Part shown: in pieces, positions 1-8,166 of the stretch
Position numbering within the stretch: the first letter of the stretch is position 1
Layout: every line of letters begins with the position of its first letter
Origin: Ectocarpus siliculosus
Taxonomy: Eukaryota > Sar > Phaeophyceae > Ectocarpales > Ectocarpaceae
Assembly: GCA_000310025.1 (NCBI GenBank)
Contig: FN649743.1
Coordinates: 854,887 to 870,704 of the forward strand
Reading direction: 5' to 3'
DNA length: 15,818 nt
Notes under the pieces: generated by a model
Told to the model about the DNA's origin: nothing
Databases searched by the model: none
The model's input: only the letters and a program-made list of their open reading frames with translations
Position numbers and translations under genes: made by a program

Positions 1-48
1 ATTGCCGGGTGGGGGGGGGGGGGGCGCAAGTTGAAACACGACTGCGGG
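1..48 (-). CDS. Possible next exon of the INTS7-like gene, cut by the window edge
   Basis: On the minus strand an acceptor (CTCTCCCGCAG) precedes an open frame beginning PAVVFQLA, in phase 0 with the end of the 584-426 exon. The frame stays open through a C14 run (a proline tract) to the window edge. The alternative acceptor 7 nt further on would give another frame. The match of AVVFQLA to the VEVEAAVFAAANF region of INTS7 is suggestive only. A homopolymer this long inside an exon is a reason for doubt. Confidence 0.3.
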
Positions 49-425
49 CTGCGGGAGAGGAGGTGGACAGCCATTTTTGTTTCCAGAATATTGTTCTTGT
101 ACGCAGCGGAGACTGATGACCCTCAACAGGCGACGTTTTTGTACACCCTGCTGCCGTTGCTGTGTGTATACACATATTTACCACCGAAGGTAACCAACCG
201 ATGGTATCACGAAGATGGCATATTAGCAGCCAGCACGCCGAAAGGCATGACATCGACAGCCTTCCAGATCACTATCGCCGAAGCGCCCCCGATACAGATA
301 CCACAACGTCTTGTTTGCCCCATTTCCCGCCGATTTTTCGCCGGAAACAAAGGTGGAATGACAACAACCGCAGCACCAGCAGGAACAACAACAACAGCAA
401 CAACGACAAAAGAGCAAGCTCTCAC

Positions 426-1079
426 AGCGAGGAACGGGCTTCGAAGAGAGCGGCCGATGTCGAGCAGGATTCCGCGGGGAAGCCCTCCCGTTCCGAACGT
501 CACCGCAGAGAGAACATCAAGGCACAGCTCTCTCGTCGTGGGGTCATCGTGGTATCCAAGCACTTGGGAAACACGCTGCGCGACCTGCAAGAGCATGCAG
601 TGTCGGGCAGGCATCGTGAGGGTTTGGGCGTAGACGGGGGGGGGGGGGGGGGGGTACGGGTTGCGGTTCTGAGGAAGAGGAGTAGTGGTTTTGAGGGAGA
701 AGAGGCTCGTTGGAATTTTGACCGTGAGGAGGAAAAATGCTGTGTTTTGATTTGCCTGACCCCCCATATCATGTGAACATGTATTTTACCATGCGCCCTT
801 CATCTATGTAGTTGAGTTGGTTTCGCCTTAGTCTGTCTAGGCATTCGCTAGCCCGTTGCGGCGTGTTCCACATGTCTGTTTCGAGCAACTGCGAACCTTC
901 TCCAACAAAACCGTCCCTATGGTTTCGCGGGGCGATCAATTTCTTCCTCAAGGCCCGATAAAACCGAAGAAGCTACCATTATGAGTCGTTCGTGTGACAA
1001 TCAAATTTACAGAGGCAACGAAGCTCGAAACCTCGAGGATGACCCCTCTTTTATGAAAGGCCTGTGTCTTGAAGTTTCC

Positions 1080-1142
<63 letters not shown>

Positions 1143-1560
1143 CTCTATCTCTGAGGATGCGCGAGGCTTGGTTGTTGGATTTCGGGCGAAGGATGATTGC
1201 AAAAGGCCTTTTGTATAGTCTACAGCAGTAGATATGCAACAGCTACTTTAGGAAGACCATCTGTCGACCACCCGAGCAACACGCCAACACTGCCAAGAGA
1301 CAAAAGACGAGGCAAAAATCTCAAGCCTGAACTACATGTACGCCATACAAAAATCTCTTCTCACTTCAACCGCGAGGACGTTCCCGCCGAAGTACGGCCG
1401 GCACCTCTCCAGCAGGCGGGCTGCGGAGAGCTTGATCGCGTTGTCCCCGCCCTCAAACGCCTCCAGGAGCAGACACACGCACCGGGGGAACGCCTCTGGC
1501 TGGAACTCCCCCCCCTCGAACGTGGATTGTGCCGCGAGAATGGCGTCAGAAACAGCCACG
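426..1560 (-). CDS. HEAT-repeat protein, Integrator complex subunit 7-like (two internal exons, partial)
   Basis: The exons read right to left: 1560-1365 and 584-426. The first ends GTTGAA|GTGAGA; the second begins after a strong acceptor (CATGCTCTTGCAG) and ends CTCGCT|GTGAGA. Both boundaries are phase 0, and both exons are rich in G/C at third codon positions. The joined product has the alternating amphipathic pattern of HEAT helices, with segments such as EAFPRCVCLLLEAFEGGDNA, KLSAARLLERC, VAQRVSQVLGYHDDPTTREL and CLDVLSAV. From memory this order aligns with the N-terminal region of INTS7 (a ...NSAFLKLADVFRVGNN... helix, then VKRIFSVIHSNDPVAR...). If correct, it is a scaffold subunit of the nuclear Integrator complex, which cleaves nascent snRNA and other Pol II transcripts. 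A different ARM/HEAT protein remains possible. Coding is fairly certain; identity is moderate. The 5' end of the first exon (acceptor CCCGAAAG) is the weakest boundary. Confidence 0.55.
585..1364 (-). repeat. Intron of the INTS7-like gene with an (AG)28 microsatellite and a G19/C19 run
   Basis: This 780-nt intron contains an uninterrupted AG dinucleotide repeat at 1083-1138 (28 units) and a run of 19 G at 636-654. On the coding (minus) strand the G run is C19 and lies about 50 nt before the 3' splice site, so it belongs to a long pyrimidine-rich tract. Both repeats are prone to slippage and to assembly error. Nothing else recognisable is present. Confidence 0.85.
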
Positions 1561-2669
1561 CTTTCGGGGGAAATCGCGGGTAAGGCGGAACAATGAAAGA
1601 GGGAGGGGCGCGTGGGGCGTTGGGCCTGTAACAACTACTCTAAGTTTCAAGTACCATCGTTTGGCGCTTGGGCCACCCCGCGATGAAGGTATTCGCTGGG
1701 TGGAGTTGCGGTGCGCGGGCGCCGACTTGGGGACCAAGATCGAATAACACTTGCAAGGAAGGTGTCAAACTTTTGGTGGCGGGCAGAGCGCCTTTCGGCT
1801 GTCCATCCACCGCCCCCTCAGGCGGACTGCGACGATACCGTTACAGTGCCGCAATGGGGTCGGCGACGGGAAACTGCCATTGCTGCCTGTGCAAGTACAA
1901 GGGCGGGGAGAGGCTAGGAAAGTCTCAAGTCTTGTTGTTCCACGCAATGCTGCTGTTGCAGCTACTAAGTTCATCATACCAGTGCTGTACAGGAAACTTT
2001 GTGCGAGAACATGCTCTTGGGGGAAGGTCACCGCGCCGTGAACTAGTCACTGCTGTGCGCCAGACTAGACTACAGATTAGCCGACACTGCTGCTGTTGTA
2101 CAGCATTAGTGATGTGCGGCAGACGCAAACGATTCAAGGCAGCGGCATAACCTACTGGTTTGCTGTGACCAAACCAAGACGGGCGCCCTCTCCACAAGCA
2201 CAACATGAAAAGGACCAACGACCGTCGTTTCCAGCAACGCAGCCCCCGCAACACGCCGGGAACCGCTATTAATAGTTACAAACAGGGGCTTTGCGTTAGC
2301 GCAGGTGCGAAACAATTGTCGCAGCAGGTTGCCAACGACGATATCGCCAGGGATTAAGCAGTAGACTCGACAGAGGGCAGTGACCGGTTGTTTGGATCAA
2401 GCTCCGAAAGGAAATAGCTTCTACGACGACCTCGGCGTGTTAGTTAGGCGTATTTGAATATGCTCAAGATGTACGAAAATATGGCGTGCGGCTTGGCAGA
2501 GGGAACAGACAATCAGGGACAGGGATCAATAAATAGCATGACTGAATCCAAGCTTTGTGCCTTGTTGGAACTCGCTGTGTCGTAGACAGGCATGAGGAAG
2601 AGGATGTGCTGTGAATGTACAGCGCTGGCACTCTCGAGCTCTCTAAGATAAATATGACGACATATGTAC
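1561..2669. other. No confident gene; putative intron of the INTS7-like gene
   Basis: If the candidate exon at 2670-2805 is real, this 1.1-kb stretch is an intron. ORFs of 60-160 codons exist on both strands, for example plus 1668-2150 and minus 1925-2254. They are rich in Arg, Cys and Ser, lack domain patterns and have no coding-type third-position bias. I see no RNA gene or mobile element. Confidence 0.4.
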
Positions 2670-2805
2670 CTTCTGCAAGAGTTGACAGCCCTCATCATGC
2701 CGACGGATCCGCGCTTCCGGTTGCCGTTGTTGGCGTTCCCGGCACCACCGCCCCCTCGCTGCTGTTGTTGCACAGCAACTCCCTGTCTTCTGCTGTCATT
2801 TCGAC
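2670..2805 (-). CDS. Candidate 5' exon of the INTS7-like gene
   Basis: On the minus strand a pyrimidine-rich acceptor (TCTGCCTCTACCCCCAG) is followed by 136 nt ending CAGAAG|GTACAT. One frame is open throughout and encodes a Gln/Gly/Asn-rich stretch (GVAVQQQQRGGGGAG) and then KRGSVGMMRAVNSCR. It leaves two bases, exactly what the exon at 1560 needs (it starts with one base before a codon boundary). Low-complexity Gln/Gly segments are common in brown-algal proteins. No homology is recognised in this exon, so it is a splice-phase argument only. The start codon could be one of the two Met codons in GMMRAV or lie in an exon further upstream. Confidence 0.22.
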
Positions 2806-3126
2806 CTGGGGGTAGAGGCAGAGCCATTTCCCGTTGGCAGGACGACCACGTAGCACAACTGCACACGCTGCCTGACTGCGTGGAAGCACGAGAACACGAC
2901 CCAGGTTGACACAGCAGTAGAGCAATGACAGCAAGGTACAGCTGGAAGCTACAGCAGGTCGGACAGCGAGAAAAACGCGGCGAGATTTCCATGATGATCA
3001 CACGGGGCCTCTCGGCCTGTTGCCTGCTGGGGTGTTGCCGCTCAGGTGCTGCGTGCTGCGCTGCTGCTGTGTCACCCCGAACACAAAAAACACGTATACG
3101 CACACAACCACAACCTTGCTTCCGCA
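2806..3126. promoter_or_regulatory. Putative shared intergenic region between two divergent genes
   Basis: This 321-bp stretch separates the candidate first exon of the minus-strand INTS7-like gene from the FKBP start codon. It should contain the FKBP 5' UTR and core promoter, and perhaps those of the other gene. It has CTG/CAG-rich segments and a CACAACCACAACC tract just upstream of the ATG. No TATA box or named operator could be identified. The divergent arrangement is inferred from the two gene models. Confidence 0.3.
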
Positions 3127-6100
3127 ATGCCTCGGTCGTGCGTAGCGCTTGGCGTGGCCATGACGGCTGCCGCTTCGGTGGGGTCGGTCTCTGCATTCAC
3201 CGCGCCGCTTTCGAGTCAGCTGTCGCACCGTCATCACCAGCAGGAGAGCTCGCTGCGCATGATGAGCTCAGAAGGGGGAAAGGCAGCTGCTGCTGTGAGT
3301 CTGTGTAGCAGCGCGTACACCTCACAGTTGTGGCTGTTGGTGTTCAGTGCACAGACCCTTTGCCATTCATTGTTGGTGGACGCCACCATATAGCATACAC
3401 AGCAGTAGTGCGTGTCGTGGATATCACAAAACCAGCTACGGAACACGGCTGCTCTCAGAGTACATGGGGTTGCATCAGTCAACATTTTAGTGACACATGA
3501 AGCACACACTCAGCCGGCGGTGGAGACTGAAGTACCAGAGAAACCGAAGTTGCGGTGACCCAAAAGGGACCATAATATGCATAAGTTTTTAAGTTTTATC
3601 GATTTTTGGGTGGACGCTTACTGTTCCGCAGCTTGGATGCGCGTTTGTCGTCCATGCTGGCGCTGGCTCACACACACTAGTCTAATGCGGTGGCTAGACG
3701 CCGCGCGCAGACTGCACTACGGTTGTGTGTAACCTGTACCCCAACCCACCAAGAGCAAGCGCTAATTCGCTGGCATCGACAACGCGGCGTACCTGTGCTC
3801 TTCTTTCCCTCGAGCATCTCAATCTTCAATAACGGCGAGCCCTGGCCTATGTAGATAACCACGCTGTGATAAAAAACTGTTGACGTTTAGTTGCCGTTTG
3901 AAACGCCTCTTGATTTCAAGTTGAACAATCCGTCCGTGTACCCACGGGAAGGCGAAGGTCAGCGATCTAAAGGCACCGCTGCTCAACAAGCGTCCAGACC
4001 TACTTCAATAGGGACGCTATTCACTTTCGTGCAGTAATGCACGCCCCTGTGGGGTACAGTATGCGGCTGTGTGTACTCAGCGTTTCCTCGACGTACAAAC
4101 GTCGACTAAACCAAATACTTCGCCGTAGATGCCTCCGGCTGACGATCGAGCGAGGAGTTTTTGAATGAGGATCGACGCGCGGCTGCCGGCAGCCAGCACA
4201 GCAGCGTATACACGCATCAGCTCAAACGTTTGGAAGGCGGAAATCGTGCAACGCGCCAAGCGCCAGGAGTACTGCTACACGAACCGACACATGTTTCACC
4301 CGCACGGACGATTCCGTTACACGTTGCACGCTAACATGGCGAGACACGCCGCCTGCATGATGTTCGCCTTCACGAGAGCTCGCACGGCCGCCGCCTACGA
4401 CAACAAACCCTCTACCCCCAACCAACGGCACCGCCGCCCCCCTTCTCGGAAAAATAAAAATTGACCCCCAACAGGCTCAAGGAGACGGGCCCGTAAGCCG
4501 CCGGCAGTGCCTCGCTTCCGCCATGTCGGCGGCCGGACTCGTGGCCGGGGCGGCGGCGGCGGGGGCGCGCGAGGCGCCGAAGCCTCCTCCCCGAGCCCGC
4601 TTGCCGGAGGGGGACACTCAGGGGTCCGACTACATGGAACTGGGCGGGGGGAGCAAGAGCTTCGCGAAGCCGCGCATCCGCTACCCGTGAGAGCCAAAAT
4701 TAGACGATTGGTCCAAATGCACTCGTGCGTCACACCTATTAGCAGCAGCAGCAGGTTGTTACTTTGCATTAGAACAGGGGGTGATTTCGTACATGTGCGC
4801 CCAGAATACCACTGCTTTGTGTGCGACTATGGACGCCGCATATCGTGCCCTACCGCTTCTCAGGAGTCGCATGCGCAATGTCCTGTTTTGGTGTGGAATC
4901 CGTTGTCTGAGATGGCGCCTTTTGAAACGGCAGGTCACTTGGTTGCGTGGGACTGAGCCTGACTCCGAGTCGAAGGGCACTCCCCCCTCTTACTGGCGAA
5001 TATTTGCTGTGGTCTTGGGTACCTCTCCTGAGGCACTTGCGATTATCTGCACAAGGATTTCGTGTAGTATCTTTGTCGTCAGAGTCAGCGCTGACTTAGT
5101 GGTCTAATGGTCAAAGCGTTCTTACACAAGGTTCCGCGCACGGGTTCGAATCCCAGTGGTCCACTTACACAAGAATCACCATTTGTTCACCAAACAGCGT
5201 CGTCTGGCGAGGGGTCCGGCCCCGGAGATCTCTACTCATTCCCAAGCCCATGTGATCCGGCCGGGTGCTAACGAGCTCAGAGCATATCATTTAGCTGACT
5301 AGCCGCATGGAGTAAAAGCGAACCCGTGCGTGGAACCTTGTGTAAGAACGCTTTGACCATTAGACCACTGAGTCAGCCCTGACACATGTGTTGATGCTCT
5401 TTGCGTGTTGAATATGTATCTGCACTATTATAGTACATGCTTGTATCGTCACGCTTGTTGATGTTTGTGCGTTGACAATGCCCCTGTTTCCCCGTCGTGC
5501 GCACGTGCTCGACCACGTCATCCCATCTCGCCCAACGTGTGTGCGCGACATACTCCTTACCCCTGAAGAGATTTCAAAGATCTCGACAAAGGCCTGCAGT
5601 ACAAGGACGCTAAGGTCGGCGCGGGGAGGGCTGTCACGGATGGGGACAGGGTTGTCTTCGACTGGGACGGGTACACAATCGGTGAGAGATTAAGTTGTGC
5701 TATAGATATGTACGAAATTGTGGCTGCAGCGTGGGATTGCTCAGAAGAACGATGAATGACACGCCGCCGCCGCCTCGAAAGCGCAGGCAGTGGTCACGCG
5801 CAACAACCGAAGCCCCCCCCCCCCGAACCTATTTCACGAAACGCATCGCATATTACGAACGCCAGGGTACAACGGAAACCTGTTCGAGACTAACAAGGGG
5901 CCGAAGGGGGGGGACTTCGACAAGGACAAGGACTCGTCCCGTTTCGTGGTCGGCAGCGGTACCATCATCCCGGGGCTGGAGGAGGGCATCAAGGGAATGC
6001 AAGCCGGGGGCGTGCGGCAGATTGTGGTGCCGCCTGAGGTACGACGGGCGACTGCCGAAGTCAGCTCCGCCTGTACTTGCAACCGGTGCTCATAGAGTGG

Positions 6101-6549
6101 GGGTCCTTCCATAGTCCATGGTAGTGACGGTTGGATAGTGCCACTGGCCCGATACTTTGTACTACTGCCGGTGAAGTCGCGTGATCACGGATGGGATACT
6201 CAACCCGTTGTCATTCTTCTCTGAATACACCCCGGTGAATCTGGCGGGCACATTCATCCCGGCAGAGCTATGTTACGAACCCATACCAAATTCAATCCCC
6301 GTACAACCCAAACCAACCGAACGGACCCTCCGTCTCCGGCGCGTTTGCCGCTGTTGCTGCCAGCTCGGATACCCCGAGGGCGACCGGAAGCACGACAGGG
6401 TGGGACCGAAGCCGTCCACATTTTCGGGCACCCGCGCGCTGGACTTCGTGCTCAGCAACCCGGGGTACATCGACAAGACGCTGCTCTTCACCGTCAAGGT
6501 TGTTCGCGTGGACAAGCCGGGAGACAGGGCCTCCCGCTCCGGAAAGTAG
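3127..6549 (+). CDS. Thylakoid-lumen FKBP-type peptidyl-prolyl cis-trans isomerase, five exons, 283 aa
   Basis: Spliced model: 3127-3294, 4475-4686, 5569-5681, 5866-6038, 6364-6549 (852 nt including TAG). Every junction is GT-AG and every phase closes; donors are GTGAGT, GTGAGA, GTGAGA and GTACGA. Residues 1-23 form a signal peptide ending VSA|FTAP, the phenylalanine motif of heterokont plastid presequences. Residues 64-88 carry a twin-arginine motif (SRRQCLAS), a hydrophobic Ala/Gly stretch and an AxA-type site, which suggests Tat import into the thylakoid lumen. The FKBP fold spans about 140-275: VVFDWDG, LFET, FVVGSGTIIPGLEEGIKGM, VVPPELGYPEGD, then GPKPSTFSGTRALDFVL and IDKTLLFTVKVV. That last block is, as I recall, typical of plant lumenal FKBPs of the FKBP16 type. 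The expected role is proline isomerisation or chaperoning of photosynthetic lumen proteins. Relative to FKBP12, the Asp37 position is Glu and the Trp59 position is Leu, so activity may be weak. An upstream in-frame ATG at 3046 exists, but the signal peptide fits the 3127 start better. The FKBP identity is very likely; the subfamily is inferred. Confidence 0.93.
3295..4474 (+). other. FKBP intron 1 (1180 nt)
   Basis: The donor GTGAGT at 3295-3300 follows codon 56. The acceptor is ...CCCCAACAG at 4474. A second in-frame acceptor (CCGGCAG, ending 4507) lies 33 nt downstream and would remove 11 codons including the twin arginine. I see no gene, tRNA or recognisable mobile element inside the intron; several ORFs of 60-115 codons on either strand show no domain. 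Confidence 0.8.
5090..5161 (+). repeat. tRNA-like sequence (tRNA-Val(UAC)-like pseudogene or SINE head), left arm of an inverted repeat
   Basis: An A-box-like stretch (TAGTGGTCTAATGG, about 5098-5111) is followed at normal tRNA spacing by a perfect B box (GGGTTCGAATCCC, about 5142-5154). The anticodon loop would be CTTACAC (UAC). The acceptor, anticodon and T stems all contain mismatches, so a working tRNA is unlikely; a Pol III-derived SINE head or tRNA pseudogene fits better. The decamer CTTACACAAG occurs inside the element and again just after it (about 5164). The 14-bp palindrome AGTCAGCGCTGACT (5083-5096) overlaps the 5' end. It lies in FKBP intron 2. Confidence 0.6.
5319..5377 (-). repeat. 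Inverted copy of the tRNA-like sequence, truncated in the B box
   Basis: Read on the minus strand, this copy matches 5090-5148 at 57 of 59 positions (C for T and A for G). Identity then stops abruptly after GGGTTCG, in the middle of the B box. The near identity means a recent duplication or gene conversion, and the inverted orientation creates a long potential hairpin. The 170 bp between the arms has no recognised content. Confidence 0.7.
5682..6363 (+). other. FKBP introns 3 (5682-5865) and 4 (6039-6363), flanking exon 4
   Basis: Intron 3 (184 nt) has donor GTGAGA and acceptor GCCAG, and splits a glycine codon. Intron 4 (325 nt) has donor GTACGA and acceptor GCTGCCAG, and lies between codons in the conserved PPE|LGYPE block. 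That block reads continuously only after removing the intron, which confirms the splice choice. A C10 run (about 5815-5824) lies in intron 3. No other feature is seen. Confidence 0.8.
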
Positions 6550-7617
6550 CGGAATGCATTGGTTTTCTTTTGTTCTGGGCGGGTGGGTTTGGTTCTTGTG
6601 TGTGCGCGAGATAGAAGGTTTGATGTACCGGGGCGGCGGTTTCGGTAGACGGCGAGCGATGTTTTTACAGTTTTTTTTTTTTTTTGCTGCATGTTTCTTT
6701 CTGTTGTGAGTGCGATAACAAAATGATGTCGGATCAGATCACGGAGAGCACACCGTATGAAATCGATCTTGCCAGCTGGCTCCATTGACACGTTTCTTTT
6801 TGTGTATTTAGACGGGGACGCGCATCACGTTTCGTGCTATGTACGTGATAGCTCCGGGGGTGAGCATGACTGCTGTGGCGCGAACGCTTGTTGCGCGCGT
6901 TGTTGGCGGCGTGGTGTTCGTGACATAGCACTAGCGCGCGCGGGGCGCCTGCCGGGTACGATAGGAGCGTGTGTTTCTGTTGTCGGTCTTTCCAAACTGC
7001 ATCACGCACACGTTTCTTTTTCCGGGTACTCGGGTTTTGGAGTGAGAACGTCGCGCCCCAAACCATACGGGGTCTAGACTAGACGGCAGAACCATCTACC
7101 GCCGTTTCGTGTTGACAGAAATCGCGCGGAGGTCACCGTTGATCCGCCACCGCTAAGCTAAGCGGACTCGTTAGTTGGTGCTCCAGGGCTTAGAACCCAC
7201 TTGCTAGAGTGCCCTACAGGTCAGATGCGCTGAGATTGCTTTTGCAGTAGCAGTGTTAGTTACGGCCTGAAGATAGGGTGTGAGTGGTAAAGAGGAGGTG
7301 CTTGGCCGCTTGGCCACGGCACTCAGTTGACGTCGACCGGGGAGAAGCTCAGCTGAAGCCGGTCCTTGAAATAGAGAATAGAAGGTCTTGCTTCGAAGCG
7401 AGAAACACGGTGCTGTTTTCTCGCCCGTGTCGGATGGGGTGAAACATTAGTACGGGATGCGGGTTTATCGACGGCATCAGCACTCACGATAGACGTATGT
7501 GTCACAACAGAATTATTCAGGCAAATGGAACACTTCCAAATCTGTAGCGAGACTTGGGCGCACAGCCAACTACCGTAAGGCCGCGAAGGTCGCCACAGCT
7601 GTGCGATCGACCTATGA
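6550..7617. other. FKBP 3' flank / 3' UTR and intergenic DNA, no gene seen
   Basis: This stretch contains the presumed FKBP 3' UTR, a T15 run at 6671-6685, and GC-rich spacer DNA. No AATAAA-type signal is convincing, which is not unusual for stramenopiles. ORFs on both strands (for example plus 6757-7077, minus 6734-7066) have no domain pattern. A stretch near 7165-7245 contains, on the minus strand, GGGTTCTAAGCCC, a weak B-box-like motif, but no A box or cloverleaf. Confidence 0.5.
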
Positions 7618-8166
7618 ATGCAATATTTCAAACGGGCGTTTTTTTTCGCAGGGGTGCGATCCCTCTCTCCGCGTCCCCGTGCGCCATCTCTCCGGCCCTC
7701 GTGCGAAAATCGAATTGAAACTAATGTCGTGCTTCCCGGCCCCTTAGCGAAAACCCAATTAAACAATTTCATGCTGGCTTTAGCACCGGGGGGCGATCTC
7801 TCCGGCCCTGTACCAGCCTTCATTTTTACAGTACACAACGCAGCACAGATCCCGAAAACCGCGGCGCTAATCGGCTCGGAAATGGTTCCACACACCGGCC
7901 GGCCCGGGCTCGTCGCCAGTGAAACCCTTATGTAATTCGGAGATGCCAAAGGTGGGTATGCTACTCGTAGAGAGAATAAGGCGTACCTCCCTGTCACGTC
8001 GAAGGTGGACAAGCTTGGAGAGTGGGGTATCACCAGGTCGCGAATCACTTGGCGGTTACACATGGCTACGGAGTGGGATTCGGATGCGCGCGATGGACGT
8101 CAACAGACAGAAAAACACAGACGACTTCCAAAACGACCGGACGGCCGATTCAACCACCACCGCTAA
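7618..8166 (+). pseudogene. Decayed open reading frame of unknown family, one in-frame stop
   Basis: A single plus-strand frame runs 183 codons (including both stops) with only one internal stop (TAA at 7933-7935), and ends at TAA 8164-8166. The segments look protein-like: LAPGGDLSGPVPAFIFTV and KTAALIGSEMVPHTGRPGLV before the stop, ATRRENKAYLPVTSKVDKLG and RITWRLHMATEWDSDARDGR after it. I do not recognise the family. The arrangement (hydrophobic beta-type segment, then a polar Arg/Trp-rich region) would suit a decayed DDE-type transposase, but no catalytic triad is visible. An alternative is two short exons of a real gene separated by a mini-intron, but no good splice sites flank the stop. 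A short repeat (ATCTCTCCGGCCCT) occurs at about 7685-7700 and again near 7794-7810. Confidence 0.3.

Larger units (their letters stand above)
4687..5568 (+). other. FKBP intron 2 (882 nt), carrying an inverted tRNA-like pair
   Basis: The donor is GTGAGA at 4687 and the acceptor CTGAAG ends at 5568. The split proline codon (CC + A) rejoins correctly across the intron. It hosts two oppositely oriented tRNA-like copies (5090-5161 plus, 5319-5377 minus), so the pre-mRNA could form a 59-bp intramolecular duplex around a 170-nt loop. The rest of the intron shows nothing recognisable. Confidence 0.8.

Noticed and set aside
948-1239. Minus-strand ORFs encoding long Ser-Leu repeats
   Set aside because: These are translations of the AG microsatellite, not protein.
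2513-3196. Minus-strand ORF of 227 codons
   Set aside because: The composition (Cys, Arg, Gln-rich) and lack of domain pattern point to chance; only its 2670-2805 part has splice-site support.
5090-5161. Functional tRNA-Val gene
   Set aside because: A and B boxes are present, but the acceptor, anticodon and T stems each contain mismatches, and the copy lies in an intron with a truncated inverted partner.
7160-7250. Second tRNA-derived element on the minus strand (GGGTTCTAAGCCC)
   Set aside because: The B-box match is imperfect and no A box or cloverleaf could be drawn.
7323-8063. Minus-strand ORF of 246 codons, among the longest outside the retrotransposon
   Set aside because: It overlaps the more protein-like plus-strand frame 7618-8166 and has no domain or coding-type third-position bias.
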